Source: Salsuginibacillus kocurii DSM 18087 (GTDB taxonomy: Bacteria; Bacillota; Bacilli; Bacillales; Marinococcaceae). From it: 64,000 nucleotides of DNA. The DNA is taken from assembly GCF_000377705.1 (NCBI RefSeq), contig NZ_KB898625.1:310001-374000 (forward strand), read 5' to 3'. This document shows, one piece after another, positions 63,705 through 64,000 of this stretch. A program made the position numbers and the translations under genes. The notes under the pieces were generated by a model, which was not told where the DNA came from, did not search any database, and saw only the letters and a program-made list of their open reading frames with translations. How positions within the stretch are numbered: position 1 is the stretch's first letter; the number at the start of each line of letters is the position of its first letter.

Positions 63705-64000
63705 TCAGCTCTCAAATACTGCAGCACCTTGAATAAAGGTCTTTTCCACGTCAAGCTGTTCAGTTAATAAAACCAAGTCAGCATCTTTTCCTGCGGCAAT
63801 GTGCCCTTTTTTATGCTCAATTCCCAGCTTGCATGCTTGATTGTAAGAAGTCATCTGCACCGCTTCATTCAGCGAACAATTCGTATAAGCAAGTACATTT
63901 TTGAAACCTTCAATCATGGGTAAACTACTGCCCGCAAGCGTGCCATCTTCTAAATATGGCGAGCCATGTTTCATGAATACCTTTTGCCCCCCAAGTTCAT
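63705..64000 (-). CDS. nagA: N-acetylglucosamine-6-phosphate deacetylase, C-terminal part
   Basis: The last 98 or so codons; the gene continues beyond the right edge. The readable part ELGGQKVFMKHGSPYLEDGT, LAGSSLPMIEGFKNVL, YNQACKLGIEHKKGHIAAGK and DADLVLL is typical of the end of NagA (LAGS and the G.I..G.DADLV strand). The enzyme removes acetate from GlcNAc-6-P, linking MurQ output to NagB. Confidence 0.92.
   Translation of the reverse strand, partial: ELGGQKVFMKHGSPYLEDGTLAGSSLPMIEGFKNVLAYTNCSLNEAVQMTSYNQACKLGIEHKKGHIAAGKDADLVLLTEQLDVEKTFIQGAAVFES

Overview
The window looks like chromosome of a Bacillaceae member, probably halophilic or alkaliphilic. The pointers are Gram-positive signals (GGAGG-type ribosome binding sites, Rho-independent terminators, lipoboxes, SLH-anchored wall proteins), very acidic secreted proteins, a glgBCDAP glycogen operon in Bacillus order, and Bacillus-type amino-sugar genes. 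The genus cannot be fixed by eye. No rRNA, tRNA or CRISPR array was seen.

Layout. 1-18.6 kb is mostly core and metabolic: two small lipoproteins, an SLH-anchored 5'-nucleotidase, a HAD phosphatase plus binding-protein ABC importer operon, a TSUP permease, shikimate kinase, an NlpC/P60 hydrolase, an Lrp/AsnC regulator, a lone zinc-type ribosomal protein S14, a ring-cleaving dioxygenase and pullulanase. 18.7-20.2 kb is a decayed, probably restriction-related locus with a Vsr remnant. 20.3-26.2 kb is an AT-rich accessory block. It holds an RRNPP quorum-sensing receptor with a divergent TTG-started pheromone precursor, then a secreted Gly/Ala-rich peptide precursor followed by SdpA-like, SdpB-like (HTTM fused to a DCC thiol domain) and transglutaminase-like genes; I read this as a quorum-controlled antimicrobial peptide system. 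27-35 kb is glgBCDAP. 35-42 kb holds a sensor kinase, an SLH-CAP protein, a chemotaxis receptor behind a c-di-GMP-I riboswitch, and a truncated Na+/alanine symporter.

43.7-49.4 kb is a defence-type island bracketed by two broken serine resolvases. It carries a putative AbiJ-like/deoxyribosyltransferase-like protein, a ThsB-like TIR protein, a TIR-like/TPR protein, an HsdS fragment and a DUF3800 protein. 50.3-56.4 kb is foreign DNA that splits a metallo-beta-lactamase/helix-hairpin-helix gene: a decayed topoisomerase III gene, then a probable new RiPP cluster (28-residue precursor, PqqD-like/heme-oxygenase-like metalloenzyme, MFS exporter, ornithine-cyclodeaminase-like enzyme). 57.5-64 kb is amino-sugar recycling: a MurR-type regulator, murQ, murP and mupG, facing nagR, nagB and nagA.

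Repeats tie distant parts together. Two clusters of hairpin units with compensating stems lie at 15.1 and 36.6 kb. The 3' end of the nucleotidase gene is duplicated in inverted orientation at 26.2 kb. A shared block of about 160 bp lies upstream of two lipoprotein genes at 0.2 and 42.3 kb.
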